Notes: a model not told the origin generated them from the letters alone. A DNA stretch of 64,000 bases from Uranotaenia lowii (GCF_029784155.1 NW_026598500.1:1-64000); one strand, 5' to 3'; positions 1 to 12,293 are shown, counted from the stretch's first letter. Numbers and translations are program-made.

Positions 1-255
1 CAGCTAGATTTCCTATCATCAGATATTCAAAACATTGAACATTGTCGAAAACGATTTCCGTTTCACGGGGTAATGGTTTTTCAAAAACATCTGAAATGAT
101 ATCATTAGGTTTTAAAAGCTGATCGAAAACAGCTTATAGCAATCAAGTGGATGTTAAACTAACACTTTTGGAACTTTTTGTGTTCATTCATCCCCCACAG
201 CAGCGCGTATGGCACTTGTTCGGAATTACCCCGTGTTCATAATTACCCCACTTGA

Positions 256-697
256 CCCTACTACCTGACACTGAAAGAAGCAGATGGACATAAACTTCCA
301 CAGAACCCATTTTTTGGTGGGCAATCCGTGGAACAGAAAGCCGGGGGAAAAATTTATGGCGCGTTTTTCGAAAAGAAGAATGAATGTAGGAGTAAAGATC
401 AAGTTAGAGAACTATACTTCTTAGAAGATGAGTCCATCGCGCGAGTGGACCACATCAATGATCTTGGCGTAATACTCGATCGTTAGCTACGTCGTCGATT
501 AAGTGGGTATTTAAAGCCTTCTAGAAAGAAGGCTCGGATTTTTATTACGAGTGGCCAAAGACTTCAAGGAGGTGTACTGCCTGAAGAGCATAGTTCGACT
601 ACGCACTAGCTGTCTGGTGTTCCTACTACCAGAACGGTACCGAGCGCTCTGAGACTATCCAGCGGCGCCTCTTGAGATATGCCCTCAGACACCTTAC
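256..697 (+). mobile_element. Jockey-like LINE remnant, internally deleted (ORF1 joined to RT tail)
   Basis: From about 256 one frame reads through a stretch resembling the N-terminal part of Jockey-type LINE ORF1 proteins (motifs LPQNPFFGGQSVEQKAGGKI and QVRELYFLEDESIARV). It then passes in the same frame into a motif typical of the C-terminal part of the reverse transcriptase (DHINDLGVILD, about 457-483). After a stop at 484, RT C-terminal motifs continue in shifted frames (VYCLKSIVR; then WCSYYQNGTERSETIQRRLL and RYALRHL, ending near 697). In an intact element these two parts lie kilobases apart, so the middle is missing. The copy is dead. Clade assignment is from motif resemblance only. 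Confidence 0.7.
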
Positions 698-873
698 ACA
701 GACCGCTTACAAGCAAGTAATAAAAATGATATGTAGGAAAAATTTCAATTTTTTTCTAATTAATTTATTTCAAGAGATTTTCATTCATTTTTCAAAACCA
801 ATCATTTCAACACAAAAAAGGAGTTTTTTCTAATTGTAATATTAGATATAGCATAAAAAGATATTTCGAATCT

Positions 874-922
874 GTCCACGTGGAAATCCGGGGAGTGGGA
901 TATGGTATATGAACGGCCCCTT
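874..922. repeat. Relic of the GTCCACGTGG/GGGGCCGTTC repeat family
   Basis: GTCCACGTGG at 874-883 is followed about 25 bp later by ATGAACGGCCCCTT (909-922). The same two blocks form the right terminus of the 511 bp TTA-flanked element at 55295-55805, so this is probably a decayed end of the same family. No matching left end is visible. Confidence 0.5.
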
Positions 923-1090
923 GTCTTGTGAAATCCCGGACGACTCGGCTGTTTGGAAGGGATTAAAACAGTTAACCAGTTTTGTGATTCTCCCGAATTC
1001 AGATTAGCGAAATCAATTTCTTAATCATTTTAACAAATTCTTTATCTGAGGATTCAAAATTTAAAACACGAAGATGGGAATTCATTTTTT

Positions 1091-3152
1091 AATAATTACA
1101 CTAGTTTACAAAATTTAGAAAAAAATCGTGAACTTGATTAACTGACCAACATTTTTAATGTAAAATCGGGCGCTAAATCCGAAAATGAAATTCAAAAAAA
1201 TCTCAGTAGAACCGTTTTTGAGTTATGCTCCAAATATGAAATTTCGGAAAAATTAAAAAAGATCTTGTACTTAGATTAAAATATCTCAGACGGCATAACA
1301 GTAATTTGAACTCCCTATTTTGCATATTGAAGGTAAATAAATTTTCTATCGATCATCTGAACACAGTTTTTTTGTTTGACCAACAATATCGTTGATATTA
1401 GTGACTTTATGAGAGAAAAAATTATAAAAAACGCATTTTTTTAGAGAAAATTTTGTTTCAACGAAAGTTTTAGACTCGATGGTATTTAAAAAATCTGATT
1501 CTCTTTTGCGCTTGAATATCAATTTAAAACAAAGATTTCTAGTGGTTATTTATCAAAATCGGTTTAAAATTGAAGAAGTTATGGCTACTTTACCATAACT
1601 TAAATTTTTGGAGTTTTTAATAATTTAACGAACCGCAGTACACTTATCATAGTATAGGAAGAATGAAACATGATAAATTTCACTCGCTCCAAGTCAAAAT
1701 TATTTATTAGCTTACCAGAAGGTCACATGCCAAGTTTCAGGAAGATCTGACCATAGGGAGGGGTTGCTTGAGTCTCAAACGTGAATAAAATTTTATGGTT
1801 TTCTGCTGGGGAGGAACACAAAATACTGGTTTTTCATCAATAACTTCTTTTATCACAAGCCGATTGTTTTTTATGGTTGATCTTCTTAAAGCCTAAGTTG
1901 AGACAAATATTTCATCTGAAGACTGCAACACGATTGGACTTGAAGTAAATAAGTTATTGCAGTTCAAAGGCTGCAAATTTTGTCCAACACGCAATGAGTA
2001 CTTTTTACTCATTGCGTTTTATACATAGAATTTTCGACCAAAATACAATTTTTGAACCGCAATAACTTTTCTCTTTCAAATCCAATCGAGTTACAGTCTT
2101 CGGGTGAAATATTTGTCTCAACTTAGGCTTTAAGAAGATCAACCATAAAAAACAATCGGCTTGTGATGAAAGAAGTTATTGATGAAAAACCAGTATTTTT
2201 CGTTCCTCCCAGGCAAAATACCTCAAAATTTTATTTACGTTTGAGACTCAAGCAACCCCTCCCTATGGTCAGATCTTCCTGAAACTTGGCATGTGACCTT
2301 CTGGTAAGCTAATAAATAATTTTGACTTGGAGCGAGTGAGATTTATCATGTTTCATTCTTCCTATACTATGATAAGTGTACTGCGATTCGTTAAATTATG
2401 AAAATCTACAAAAAATACTGTTATGGTAAAGTAGCCATAACTTCTTCAATTTTCAACCGATTTTTATAAATAACCACTAGAAATCTTTGTTTTAAATTGA
2501 TATTTAAGCGCAAAAGAGAATCAGATTTTTTAAATGCTACCATCGAGTCTAAAACTTTCGTTAAAACAAAATTTTCTCTAAAAAAATGCGTTTTTTATAA
2601 TTTTTTCTCTCATAAAGTCACTAATATCAACGATATTGTTGGTCAAACAAAAAAACTGTGTTCAGATGATCGATAGAAAATTTATTCACCTTCAATATGC
2701 AAAAGAAGGATTTCAAATTACTGTTATGCCGTCCGAGATATTTCAATCTAAATACAAGAACTTTTTTAATTTTTCTGAAATTTCATATTTGGAGCATAAC
2801 TCAAAAACGGTTCTACTGAGATTTTTTTGAATTTCATTTTCGGATTCAGCGCCCGATTTCACATTAGAAATGACCTTCAGTTTACTGAGTTTGTTGCGGG
2901 CGGAATGGACAATTCAAAGACGCTGAGTCTTGATAGCAGTAAAACAGCTTCAAGCTGTAAATATATTTTAACTTTTAGAACTATATATATTTTAACTTTC
3001 TAAATTTGTTAACCTAAAATTAGAGTATAGTTCTAAAAGTTAAAATATATTTACAGCTTGAAGCTGTTTTACTGCTATCAAGACTCAGCGTCTTTGAATT
3101 GTCCATTCCGCCCGCAACAGAGTTCAAAAATGCTGTAAACTAATTAATAATC
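1091..3152. repeat. Long inverted repeat / foldback, arms about 0.9 kb
   Basis: The left arm (about 1091-1982) and the right arm (about 2040-3152) are inverted copies with only scattered mismatches over long tracts; 1360-1400 against 2628-2660 is an example. The right arm is interrupted by a separate insertion at 2892-3119; without it the arms match in length (892 against about 880 bp). The spacer 1983-2039 contains a small hairpin (1989-2017, 12 bp stem, 5 nt loop). I see no coding capacity. It could be a foldback transposon or a tail-to-tail duplication; the outer ends show no clear target duplication. A transcript across it would fold into a long hairpin. Confidence 0.85.
2892..3119. mobile_element. 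228 bp inverted-repeat insertion (MITE-like), TSD GAGTT
   Basis: Begins TGTTGCGGGCGG and ends CCGCCCGCAACA. The terminal arms are near-perfect inverted copies of about 92 bp (2892-2984 and 3026-3119) around a short AT-rich centre. It is flanked by the 5-bp direct repeat GAGTT (2887-2891 and 3120-3124). The opposite arm of the surrounding foldback lacks it, so the empty site is available for comparison. No coding capacity. The superfamily is not clear. Confidence 0.8.
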
Positions 3153-4237
3153 GCACGCTAGGTTTGAATAAAAAAATATATTTTATTCTTAATAACCCAA
3201 CATACAATTATGAGAACCACTCCTAAGTCTGAACTAACTCTGACTGTACCTGAACTGATTCTAAAGTTACTACCAATTGCTAATCCCTTTTTATACAATT
3301 CTAATACAAAGAACATATGGTCTTTCTAGTCATAAAGAACATATGGTTCTTTCCTATCAATTCAATTAGCCGAAACACTTGTGTTTAAAATAATATAATT
3401 CTAATGAAGCTCGCCATGCCGCATTCCAATCAATCAGTCGAGGCCACATCTGTTTTGTTTTACTATCGTTGACCGTCTGGATGGTGTTGATGAATTCTTT
3501 GGATGGTGTTGACGTAACTAACTAGTGTTATCATTATCAAATCTTCTCAGTGCTTTAAATCTAAATTCTGATTTCGTTTGAGTTTCTATGTTTTGATAAT
3601 TATGAACACGAAATTTAAAAAAAAAAGGAATCTACAATCGTATTCTATATATGTAAGTATTTTAATTTGGGAAAGATCAATCTATTTTTCTTTAAATCAA
3701 CAAGGCTTATAATTGAAAATTTGGATTTAATCATTAGTTCGTTAACATAAAAGGTTTATCGACCGAGCAAAGCAAACGTGTAGCGAAACTATTTGGACGA
3801 CAACGGAAAATAAATGTCAAGCAGCTAAATCAGCTTCGAAAACCTTTGCCTATAAAAATCTATTCACAAACACAAGTTTTAAGAGTTTACCGAATTTGTG
3901 TTCTTATTAATTAATTGAGTTTGTCCCTAAATTCTTTGTCCATCAACATTTTCTATAATCCCATTTTTTACATAATTTTTTTGACCTGTGTTAATCTTTA
4001 AACTTGACTGATGTTTTTTCCGTGCATTGTTAAACCGCCTTGAAAAAAAAATTCCGTGCACTGCGAGTTTAGTTTCGCTAGACCAATGCAGGTGGCTCTC
4101 AAATTGAGAAAGAGATTTATTAGCGACCTGTCAAAAAGTTGTTCATTTGTAAACAAACGACGGCCAGAAAATTCGGAATCGATTTTCTTCCCAAAAACTA
4201 CAGTTTCTTTAACAAAGGCAGTTATTTTGTGTAAAAT
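3153..4237. other. AT-rich stretch upstream of SPF45
   Basis: No recognisable gene. It contains two close copies of AAAGAACATATGGT (about 3307 and 3338). The segment nearest 4237 must hold the SPF45 promoter and 5' UTR, but no TATA box or other core element can be placed with confidence. Confidence 0.4.
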
Positions 4238-5642
4238 ATGGCACTCTACGACGATCTGGATACCAAGCAGGGCCCCGACAAGGTGGCCGGGTGGTCATCC
4301 GGCATCAAGCTACTCCAAACGCAACTGCAGGCCAAAGCAAAAGCCAGCCAACCCATCATTCCTTCTAGAAATGCTTTGTTGAGGAAACCGGTGAGATGAT
4401 AATGGTAAATTGATTCTAATATTTGGAGATTCTACACAATCCATTTTTCAGGCTTTGATTCCACACCTAAAGCAGAAAAAAGACGGTATAGATTTATTTA
4501 ATCTTCCCTCATCGAGCGGTAACACGGTTGACAAATCACGACCGGTGATTATTCAGACTAAATCAATCCCCGAAGCCAGTTCATCGGGTACTTCGATCGA
4601 TGCCTACAGCTGGGATGTGGTGGACGAGTACGATCCGCTGTGGCCAAATGACTACGAGAAGCTTACCAAGGATCGGAAGGCGAAGGAACCCCCGAAACCA
4701 CCGACCAACAACTATAATCGCAATCGGCGGGAGTACAAGCGGGGAATTAATTTGAGCAAAATGCACAACAACAATGACGATGGTCCGGGTTCGAAAAAAA
4801 GTGGCTTTGCCGGGCGGCCAACGTCGGACGATGAAGAAGAATTCCAACCGAGTGGAAATCGATCCTCCGGGGCGGCCATCGCTCCACCCTCGTCGCTGCA
4901 GGAATCGACCGCTCAAATACCCGATGGAGTCAAGTATGATCTTTATTACAAAAATTGGGTCAGTAGAAATTTTTTTTGACTGAAATGTTGTCTATTTACA
5001 GAATGTCTCAGCTCACAGCCTATGGGGGAAGCTCGGTGGCCGCAAAAATTATGGCCAAATATGGATTCAAAGACGGGCAAGGGCTGGGTAAGCAGGAACA
5101 GGGCATGTCGATGGCCCTACAGGTGGAGAAAACTTCCAAAAGGGGAGGTAGGATTTTGCACGAAAAAGATATCGCAATGCCACCGCCTGAGGCAATTCCT
5201 GCAGCAGCAGCACAGCCGGGTACTTCAACTACGCCACCTCCTGCAGGCGAACCGTCCATTACCGAGATTATGAAGTCGCCCAGCAAAGTGGTTCTGTTGA
5301 GGGTAGGTTAATTTTTTTTAGGTTTAAAATCATATGATTAACATCTCCTTTTTTGTCAATTTCTACTAACAGAACATGGTTGGGCCGGGTGACGTCGATG
5401 ACGATCTGGAACCGGAGGTGAAGGACGAGTGTAACACCAAGTATGGGGACGTGGTGACTGTGGTCATCAACGAGATTCCCAATGTGGCCCCGGAAGAGTC
5501 GGTTCGCATTTTCGTCGAGTTTAAACGAATGGAAAGTGCCATCAAGGCGGTGGTCGATCTGAATGGGCGCTTCTTCGGTGGTCGACAGGTGCGAGCAGGT
5601 TTCTACAGCCAGGAACGGTTTGAAAATATGGACCTTTTGTAG
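4238..5642 (+). CDS. RBM17/Spf45: Splicing factor SPF45 (RBM17), 4 exons, 401 aa
   Basis: SPF45 is a nuclear splicing factor that helps select 3' splice sites and contacts SF3B1-type ligands through its UHM domain. Exons inferred from GT-AG borders and frame: 4238-4390, 4452-4933, 5002-5302, 5373-5642; these total 402 codons including stop, the same length as the human protein (401 aa). The start MALYDDLD, followed by GWSSGIKLLQTQLQ, matches the family N-terminus. An acidic, charged linker contains EYDPLWPNDYEKL and GAAIAPPSSL. A G-patch lies at residues about 219-265 (AYGGSSVAAKIMAKYGF, GQGLGKQEQG). The C-terminal UHM/RRM-like domain is about 305-401 (VVLLRNMVGPGDVDDDLEPE; the RxF loop reads NGRFFGGR). 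All three introns are 61-70 bp. It is convergent with RNF123, 445 bp away. Intact as far as can be seen. Confidence 0.96.
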
Positions 5643-5745
5643 ATGGTGGAGCAATTTCGAAGAGCGATAAGAAAAAAAAACCGTAAACTCATGTTTTTTT
5701 TTCTAATTTAATTTTCATTTTGTGCGTTTTTCATTCTCGGGAACG

Positions 5746-5751
5746 AATAAA
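5746..5751 (+). terminator. AATAAA polyadenylation signal of SPF45
   Basis: AATAAA lies 104 bp after the stop codon, in an AT-rich 3' UTR between two convergent genes. Confidence 0.6.
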
Positions 5752-6087
5752 ATCTACTGATGTATGAAGCAGTAAGCTAATATAACAACGTGTAAAAGTG
5801 TCTTTCCTTCTGCAGTACTATGCAATTTATCAACTAACCATGATTCAAACATTTAAATTGAAATATCTGCGCTAACGCGTATGACGACGTTTCGAATTCT
5901 TACTTCATGGTTACCTTAATTCAGAGGGAATGCGCATTGACTAGAAGCTTTCAGGCAGTAATAATATAGAGAGTTTGTCTTTATAAAAAATGTGAGCATC
6001 AGAAGCTTTACGAGATTTATGGAAAAACTTACGTGTAGAATATGACTAGATTTTGGGATTTTTTCTCGAGTGGGACATCATCTGTTT

Positions 6088-9000
6088 TTAAGGGTCACTC
6101 GGTCCATCTCCTTCGTCTTCGCCGCCCGTGTTGGGGTCTTCGGTTTGTTGCGATGAGCTCGTCGTTTGTGGCAGTGATGGTACAATGAAGGGAGCATTGT
6201 TTTCATACAGGACGAATCCGTCCGATCGGTCCACCTTTGTTATAATGTTCTTACAGTAAAAGCAAAGCTTGTTGTTCATCAAATGCTGGATTATGCAATT
6301 CCTGGGAAGGAAAACATAAAATTAAAGGTATAAGTATATGAATATTTTGAATTTTTCAGTCACAGTCTAATCTGGCGACAGAAGGCGACTTTAAATAAAA
6401 GCTTATAGCCGTAAAAAATAATGCTAAAACGAACGACGGTATGTTAACATGACTTACTCGCACGATTGATGCTGACAGGGATGAAAAACGGCCGAGTTCT
6501 GTTTCGCGTAGCAAATCGGACACAGGGATTCTTCCGAAAACACCGTTATCTCCGATAGCAACGTTTGCCGCAGTTGCAAAAATTCAATCAACCTTCGCAC
6601 CCTGTTCAACTCCTCCTGAGACACGTGACTTGGATCTAGAAATAGAATTAACGATTCATAACATCTAAAGTTAATTTTCTAAGTAATTGTATTACAATCA
6701 GCCATGTTGAACTTGATGATCGGTGGATCCGGGACGATTTCCTTGGTACCGATCAGTACCCGAAATGGAGACGGCACCCGCACTTCATTGGTCAACGGAT
6801 CAATGTGGGCTCGCATTTTGGGATCGAAGTTTCCCCTGGGAGCTTCATCGCTGGAAGTGGCGATCGGAGTTTTAATTTCTCCAAGGGCAAACTCTAGGCT
6901 GCTGATGTGAAAGCTGGTATCCGTTAGGAGGTGTTTCGAGATACGTGGGACCTTTGTGACTCCACTGCCACCTGCCGTATCTTCCAGGAGCAGTTCGTTG
7001 CGCATCAACGCCAGAAGGATCCCGATGGCTGCGCTGATTATGGTAAAGTGGGTGACGTTACTTAGATCAGGCAAACATAGGTCCATCACAAACTGGAAAC
7101 AACCCGGGGGTGCGGTAACGCGCGAAAGCACTTGAATCACCAACTAAAATTAAATAAATTTAGTGATGGTGATTTCTTCGGATGACACGAAAGTAACCTG
7201 ACAAATACGCCCAAGAATGATTTCACTTTTTCCGCCAGCGACGTCCTGCAGCAACCCCGGTGTTATGGTCAGAATCATTTCGAGGGCACGCATCAACGAC
7301 ACCGTCAGTTCGAAGCACATGGAACATATCTTCAGCTGTTTCGTTTCCACCACTTGTTGGTCGTCACGCTGAGAAGCATTTTGAATCTGAAAAAAGTAAA
7401 TCGTTTAGATAATTTTAGAAGTACATAAAATAAACATATCTACGTCTTGAAGAATGTGGATAAACTCCGAAAAGGCCCAATTCAGCTGAGACAACACCGA
7501 GTTCATGAACGTCGTGCAGTAAGGTTCGTCTTTGCTCAACATTTCACAAATCATCTGCTGAAAGTGTTTCGAAGGACAGGCCGGTGCAATCAGATGTAGC
7601 AGTCCGGTGTGAGTTCCGTTTTTGGCTCTGCTTCGATACAAGCCCAGTGAACGCATGGGCTGCTTGCTAGATTGCCAAACGCAGGGTGGTCTGGATTCTC
7701 TATAAGCGAAACCATCACCAAGCCAGAATCGTAACAGTAACCAGTTGCTCTGTCCCCAGGCTCGATTCTCGTAGGGTCGCAGCAAGGCTCGTATTAGTGC
7801 TTGTTGACTTTTATGCGAACACTGCTCCAGCGATCTGATACCAGCTTCGTGGCAAGTTAGAGACCCGAGGGCCTGAATCAAGGCATCTTTGCAAGACGCC
7901 AAAATGACCCGTGAGTCGGCTAAATGCGAGGCTAAGAATTCGGCCGCCGAATCAATAAGCTTCCGATCGGCGCTCAGTTCATGCTGAATTGCAATGTCGT
8001 GGAAACTGAAGTCCAAAATTGTATCCAGCAGGATGGGTATCACGTTGATGTAGGTCTCCGGGAGAAACGAGAACAGATCATCTTCGGCGCTGAAACCCTG
8101 CACGGTTTTGAAGATTATTTCCATCAACCAGCAAAGCAAACTTCGGCGATGATTTCCGAGCGCCACCGACCGGTACCAAGCCTGCTTCCTCGCCAATTCC
8201 ATGGAACGTTTCTGAGGAGATATTCATGACGTTTTAGAAATAAATTTAAATAAATTTATTTACAAAGTAGGATAGCATACTCACAGCGAAAATACTTTTC
8301 CTCTGCCCGAATCTAGTATCCAGTTCCTGCATCAGTTCCTCGTGGGTCTTACTAAAGCCGGAATTTCCTCCTTGACAAGCAGCTCGTTTGAGTTCCTCCA
8401 GATTGTGCACCACGTCGTCGCAGTTTGTCTTCGTCTCTAGCAAAATATCCGACAGATGGCTTATGTTATCCCGCAGATCGGCAATCATCACCACATACTT
8501 GTGAGCCACCGAAAAATAGAAAGTAACCGCACAATCCAAGAGATCGCAAATTGACAGCCGATCATCTAGGGCAGAACAGGGAACGTTGGGCGGAACTCCT
8601 TGACCACTCACAGGACGACTAGCGCCAGATGATTCGCCGCCCTGTTGTTGCTGCTGCTGTTGCTGAAGATGTTGTTGCATCTCGGAAGCAATGCTGTAAA
8701 AAATAGTATCATCGTGAAAACTGTTGATTGAAATACATAAAATTAACAAGCTTTACTTTGAAGCAACTCGTGTAACGGCCGAGTACGATGAATTAGGACC
8801 CGCAGAAACCAGGAAAATGGCTGAATCCAGAAAGGCGTTGAATGCAGCTAAAATAATTTGGATTTTTTTTAAGGAAACTTATTATTTTAATTTATATTCA
8901 ATATGCTTACCGATTTCATTCCTCAAATCCGATGCCTGTTCGACGGTGGCCAAACTGGGATGTTTTTCTCCTAGCCGGGCTACCAATTGCGTTCGGAAGT

Positions 9001-11210
9001 GCTTCTTCAGATAGGACAGCACCCCACCAATACGATCCACGTTGGTATATTTGAAGGTACCATCGTAAAAGAAACGATAATCAATAAAAGGTGTCTGCTG
9101 GAGGGATGATCCGCTACCGGAACCATCCTGCTGCTGGTCGTTATTTGCTTCCACCTGCACCACTTCTTCGTCCCAAAGGGTACGCGCAACGTCCAGCAGA
9201 GTGCACAGGAAGGACAACCCAATAGCTGGTTGGGTTGAGGAAACTAGCAAACCCTGAAATTTAAGAACAATGAGGTAAATTTAAAAAAGAAAAAATCATC
9301 TCAAACATGAGAAATCTAATCCTATCTTCAAATCGATAAAGTGCAATCATCTTAATTCTTAACGTTTAATTTTAATTTTCAATCGAATTTTCACTCGATT
9401 CTTAATACATTTTGACTTGGATTGGATCGCCTTTTAGAATCTGAATCCATTTCCAAAAGCTCAATTGGAATACTGATTCTTTTATTTGATTTTTAAAACC
9501 GTATTGTGAACCCTGAAAAATAAACTCACCCTCATTTCCGAGTTGTTATCCATCACGAATTTGCGCAACTTTTCCATGAAGATTTTGCGACTCGAAGGAG
9601 CACAATTTTCATCGCCATCGCGATTGTTCAGCAAAATGTGGATCAAATTTTTCTGCAGTGTGTACAGCACACCGGTGTGGGCTTTCAGCTTGTCGCACGC
9701 AGTCATATAGACGTCCTTGGATCCACCCAGGCCCTCGGTCCAAATGGCATCGTCTGGTAGCAGTTGTTCCAGCGTGGCCTCATCGGGCGGTTTTGTGTAA
9801 AGGAACAACGGGAGACAGTTTTTGCGAAAGAACTTGTACTCTAGCAAATATTTGCGCGTCTGCGGATGTTGACATATGCAGGTGAGAATGACGATGATTT
9901 TTCGTTGTTTCTCATATTCTAGGTCTAGTGGCGTTTCCTTGTAGGTATTGGCCAGAAAGTTTAAGAGTTTCTTCAAAAAATGTTTCATCTCCTCCGGCTC
10001 CAAATAAGTCCAAAGCAGTGTGAGGAAAGAGCCAAGAGTGCTCTCTAGAGAACCGGGTTGGATTGGCGATTCGTTTACCTTAGCATTACTTCGAAGAACG
10101 CACATGCCCTTAATGTATTTGAAAACTTTATCTTCAACAACGTATGTGTTGGCTAGAAGCGGAGCAAGTTTTTCTATTAAAATTGAAGCAAGAAGCATAT
10201 AACATGATTCCAATGAAATTCCGGTTCGTTTCGAGCTTTCGCCATAATTTGAAGTCTGAGACTGTCGCGATATTGCACCAGACAAATTGACAAGATACTT
10301 CAGAAGGTAGTCTGCTTGAAACAGATACATATTCGGGGGGTCCTGAAGGCATCGGTAGCCATCGATGGGATGCTTCAAAGGTGACCCTCCGAAGTTGGCA
10401 GTGAGACTGTCGTTGAAGGCAAGCGAAACAGCTGGATAAAGCGCCAAACCGGGACCACGTTCGATGTCCTTGAAAGCTTCACCCAGGGCCGTTCCATTCC
10501 GATAGTACTCTATTTTGCCCTCGTCCATATCGACACAGATTCCGAAAATGTCGCCCGACCTCCAGAAGGGACCATACTTCTGGGTGTAGACGTGCCAAAT
10601 TCGTTGCTTACTACCGTCCAAACCGTAACTGTAACGGGTATCGCCTACACCGGTGTCCTGAGTAAATCTACAATGGGCAGAGCACCACCCTATTTGCATC
10701 ACTCCCTTCGAACGGAGTTGAACCTTAAGTAAACGTAAGAAGTTAGAATTTGCTTCCTTTTGAAGGATCTTGCAGGACATACCTCATACATCCACCGCCC
10801 AGCATAGACACAACAGTTGGCTTTCACGGTCGAAAAGGCATTCTGCGACTGCAGCGTCAACTTATCCTTGGATACCAAAATCGAGCCATCCTCGGTAACA
10901 TCAAAAATCGATCGCTTGGGACCGAGTCTTCCCTCCGGATCGACCGAAACGCGTTCCTCCTCTTCCCGGAACGGATGATTGGCAAGCTTTTCATCCAGCC
11001 AGGATTCGATCTCCGCTAGACGACTATCCGGAGCATAAGAAAAAAAAACCCGATAATTATTTCAATGTTATGATGACCTTCTCCTGGTAAAAAAAACTAA
11101 ACCGATTCTTACCCGGAAATAAAGGACGATTCATCCTCATCCGGAGTTGAATTGGACACGGCAGGACACTCCCCGGCAAATACTGTACAAACCACACCGG
11201 AAAAGTCCAT
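6088..11210 (-). CDS. RNF123/KPC1: E3 ubiquitin-protein ligase RNF123 / KPC1, 11 exons, about 1390 aa
   Basis: RNF123 (KPC1) is the catalytic subunit of the cytoplasmic KPC ubiquitin ligase, known in mammals to target p27 and p105. Exons in transcription order, from splice borders and frame: 11210-11113, 11023-10783, 10723-9530, 9253-8911, 8847-8757, 8693-8285, 8211-7444, 7386-7198, 7143-6696, 6635-6458, 6301-6088; total 4173 nt. The start MDFSGVVCTVFAGE is N-terminal. A SPRY domain (about 100-240) is split by intron 2 (AGRWMYE; QIGWCSAHCRF; DIFGICVDMDEGKIEYYRNG). A short poly-Gln tract lies in exon 6 (8650-8675). The C-terminal RING spans exons 10-11: C1299, C1302, C1314, H1316, C1319, C1322, C1333, C1336 (CPIC, PCQHQSC, CFYC), with all eight ligands present. 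The RING-proximal HLMNNKLCFYCK is characteristic of RNF123. Slightly longer than the human protein (1314 aa), with an acidic tail. Intact; exon 5 (91 bp) is the least certain. Confidence 0.94.
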
Positions 11211-11649
11211 TTTGGCGGAGAAAATTACATTTTACTCGAGAGAAAATTTCCCGAGAATGTCGATGGCAGAAGGAAAAAAGTTGACAACACCCAACACGCA
11301 AACGAACGACGAGTAGGGACAAAACAATGAAATTTTCACCTTTCAATTTTTCACTAGCCCACAGCCGTCTTTGGAGGGGAGCGAGTGACAGTGTAGTAGT
11401 GATTTCATATAACGGTAACCCAGCATTGTTTACGAATCGAGTAGGAGATAGAATCACATAAAGTGAACACCGGCTAAAAGTTTTTATTGCCGGATTCCTG
11501 CTTTCTTCGACTCTATCTGAAATCGAGATTAAAAATTATTTCAAGAACGTAGGTAAGCACAAAAATGCAGTACATGAAAAGAGAAGCAAAACAATGATAA
11601 ACATGAAATTTTGTGAGTACATACAATGTAAGTTAAACAACTAAGTTCT
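11211..11649 (-). promoter_or_regulatory. RNF123 upstream region / 5' UTR
   Basis: 439 bp between the RNF123 start codon and the tRNA gene. Both are on the minus strand, so this must carry the ligase promoter and 5' UTR. No defined core promoter motif was recognised. Confidence 0.4.
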
Positions 11650-11655
11650 AAAAAA
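11650..11655 (-). terminator. Pol III T-run terminator of tRNA-Gln
   Basis: Six T on the minus strand, two bases after the discriminator base of the tRNA gene. Confidence 0.75.
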
Positions 11656-11657
11656 CG

Positions 11658-11729
11658 AGGTTCCACCGAGATTTGAACTCGGATCGCAGGATTCAAAGTC
11701 CTGAGTGCTAACCGTTACACCATGGAACC
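11658..11729 (-). tRNA. tRNA-Gln(TTG): tRNA-Gln (anticodon TTG)
   Basis: The minus strand folds as a standard 72-nt tRNA. The acceptor stem pairs GGTTCCA with TGGAACC. The anticodon stem CAGGA/TCCTG encloses the loop CTTTGAA, giving anticodon TTG. The T arm carries GTTCAAATC (B box) and the D arm has the expected A box (TGGTGTAACGG). There is no intron, and a T-run terminator follows. It decodes CAA glutamine codons. It sits just outside the 5S rDNA array. Confidence 0.95.
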
Positions 11730-12293
11730 TATACTAACGTAGCTTAAAATAGCATAACAAGAGGTTTATGCCTTTAAGTAACTCGTATCATTCAGTTCAT
11801 CCTGGTATTGGTGAATCTAACCTAACCAAACGTTCTGCTTTAAACCGTGTGTTTACGAGGAAGGGGTAGGTTCTTTAGGAGGTAGTCGACCAATGAGCTA
11901 GGTTGGGATAAATCGTATCATTGGATAATTTTTTAATTCCTTGAATCTTGGAGCATATTAGCCAAATATCCCATTCCATTTTTATGTTTAGGAGCATGTT
12001 AACCTAAAGGTTAGACAATTCAAGTTAATCTTTCACAGTAAACTCTTGCTCAGATGAAATGTACATGTACCTACATCAAGATTGATTGATCGTGTAACCA
12101 GTTGGGTGGAACAGGAAAAAAAGGAAATAGAAAAAAGAATTGAATAAATTTGATTTGAGAATTCACATCCAGAAGTCCCACCCAAATGATATGACGCTTT
12201 ACCAACATTCTATCACGCAGACTGAAATGCAGAAAGCACCATTATAGTTCCCTCAGAAGATCAAAGAAAAAAAAATAAATGGAAAATAAAGAT
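11730..12293. other. Spacer between tRNA-Gln and the 5S array
   Basis: No gene recognised. The recurring 5S spacer sequence begins near 12294 (ATGAAATTAACACAGTTG); what precedes it is unique within the window. Confidence 0.4.

Noticed and set aside
2636..2830. Open frame of 64 codons
   Set aside because: It lies in one arm of the foldback; the other arm breaks it, and the composition is AT-rich noise.
4056..4382. 108-codon frame upstream of and overlapping SPF45 exon 1
   Set aside because: Out of frame with the conserved SPF45 start at 4238 and without family similarity.
11137..11457. 106-codon minus-strand frame over the RNF123 start
   Set aside because: Different frame from the MDFSGVV start that joins the later exons; it only overlaps the 5' UTR.
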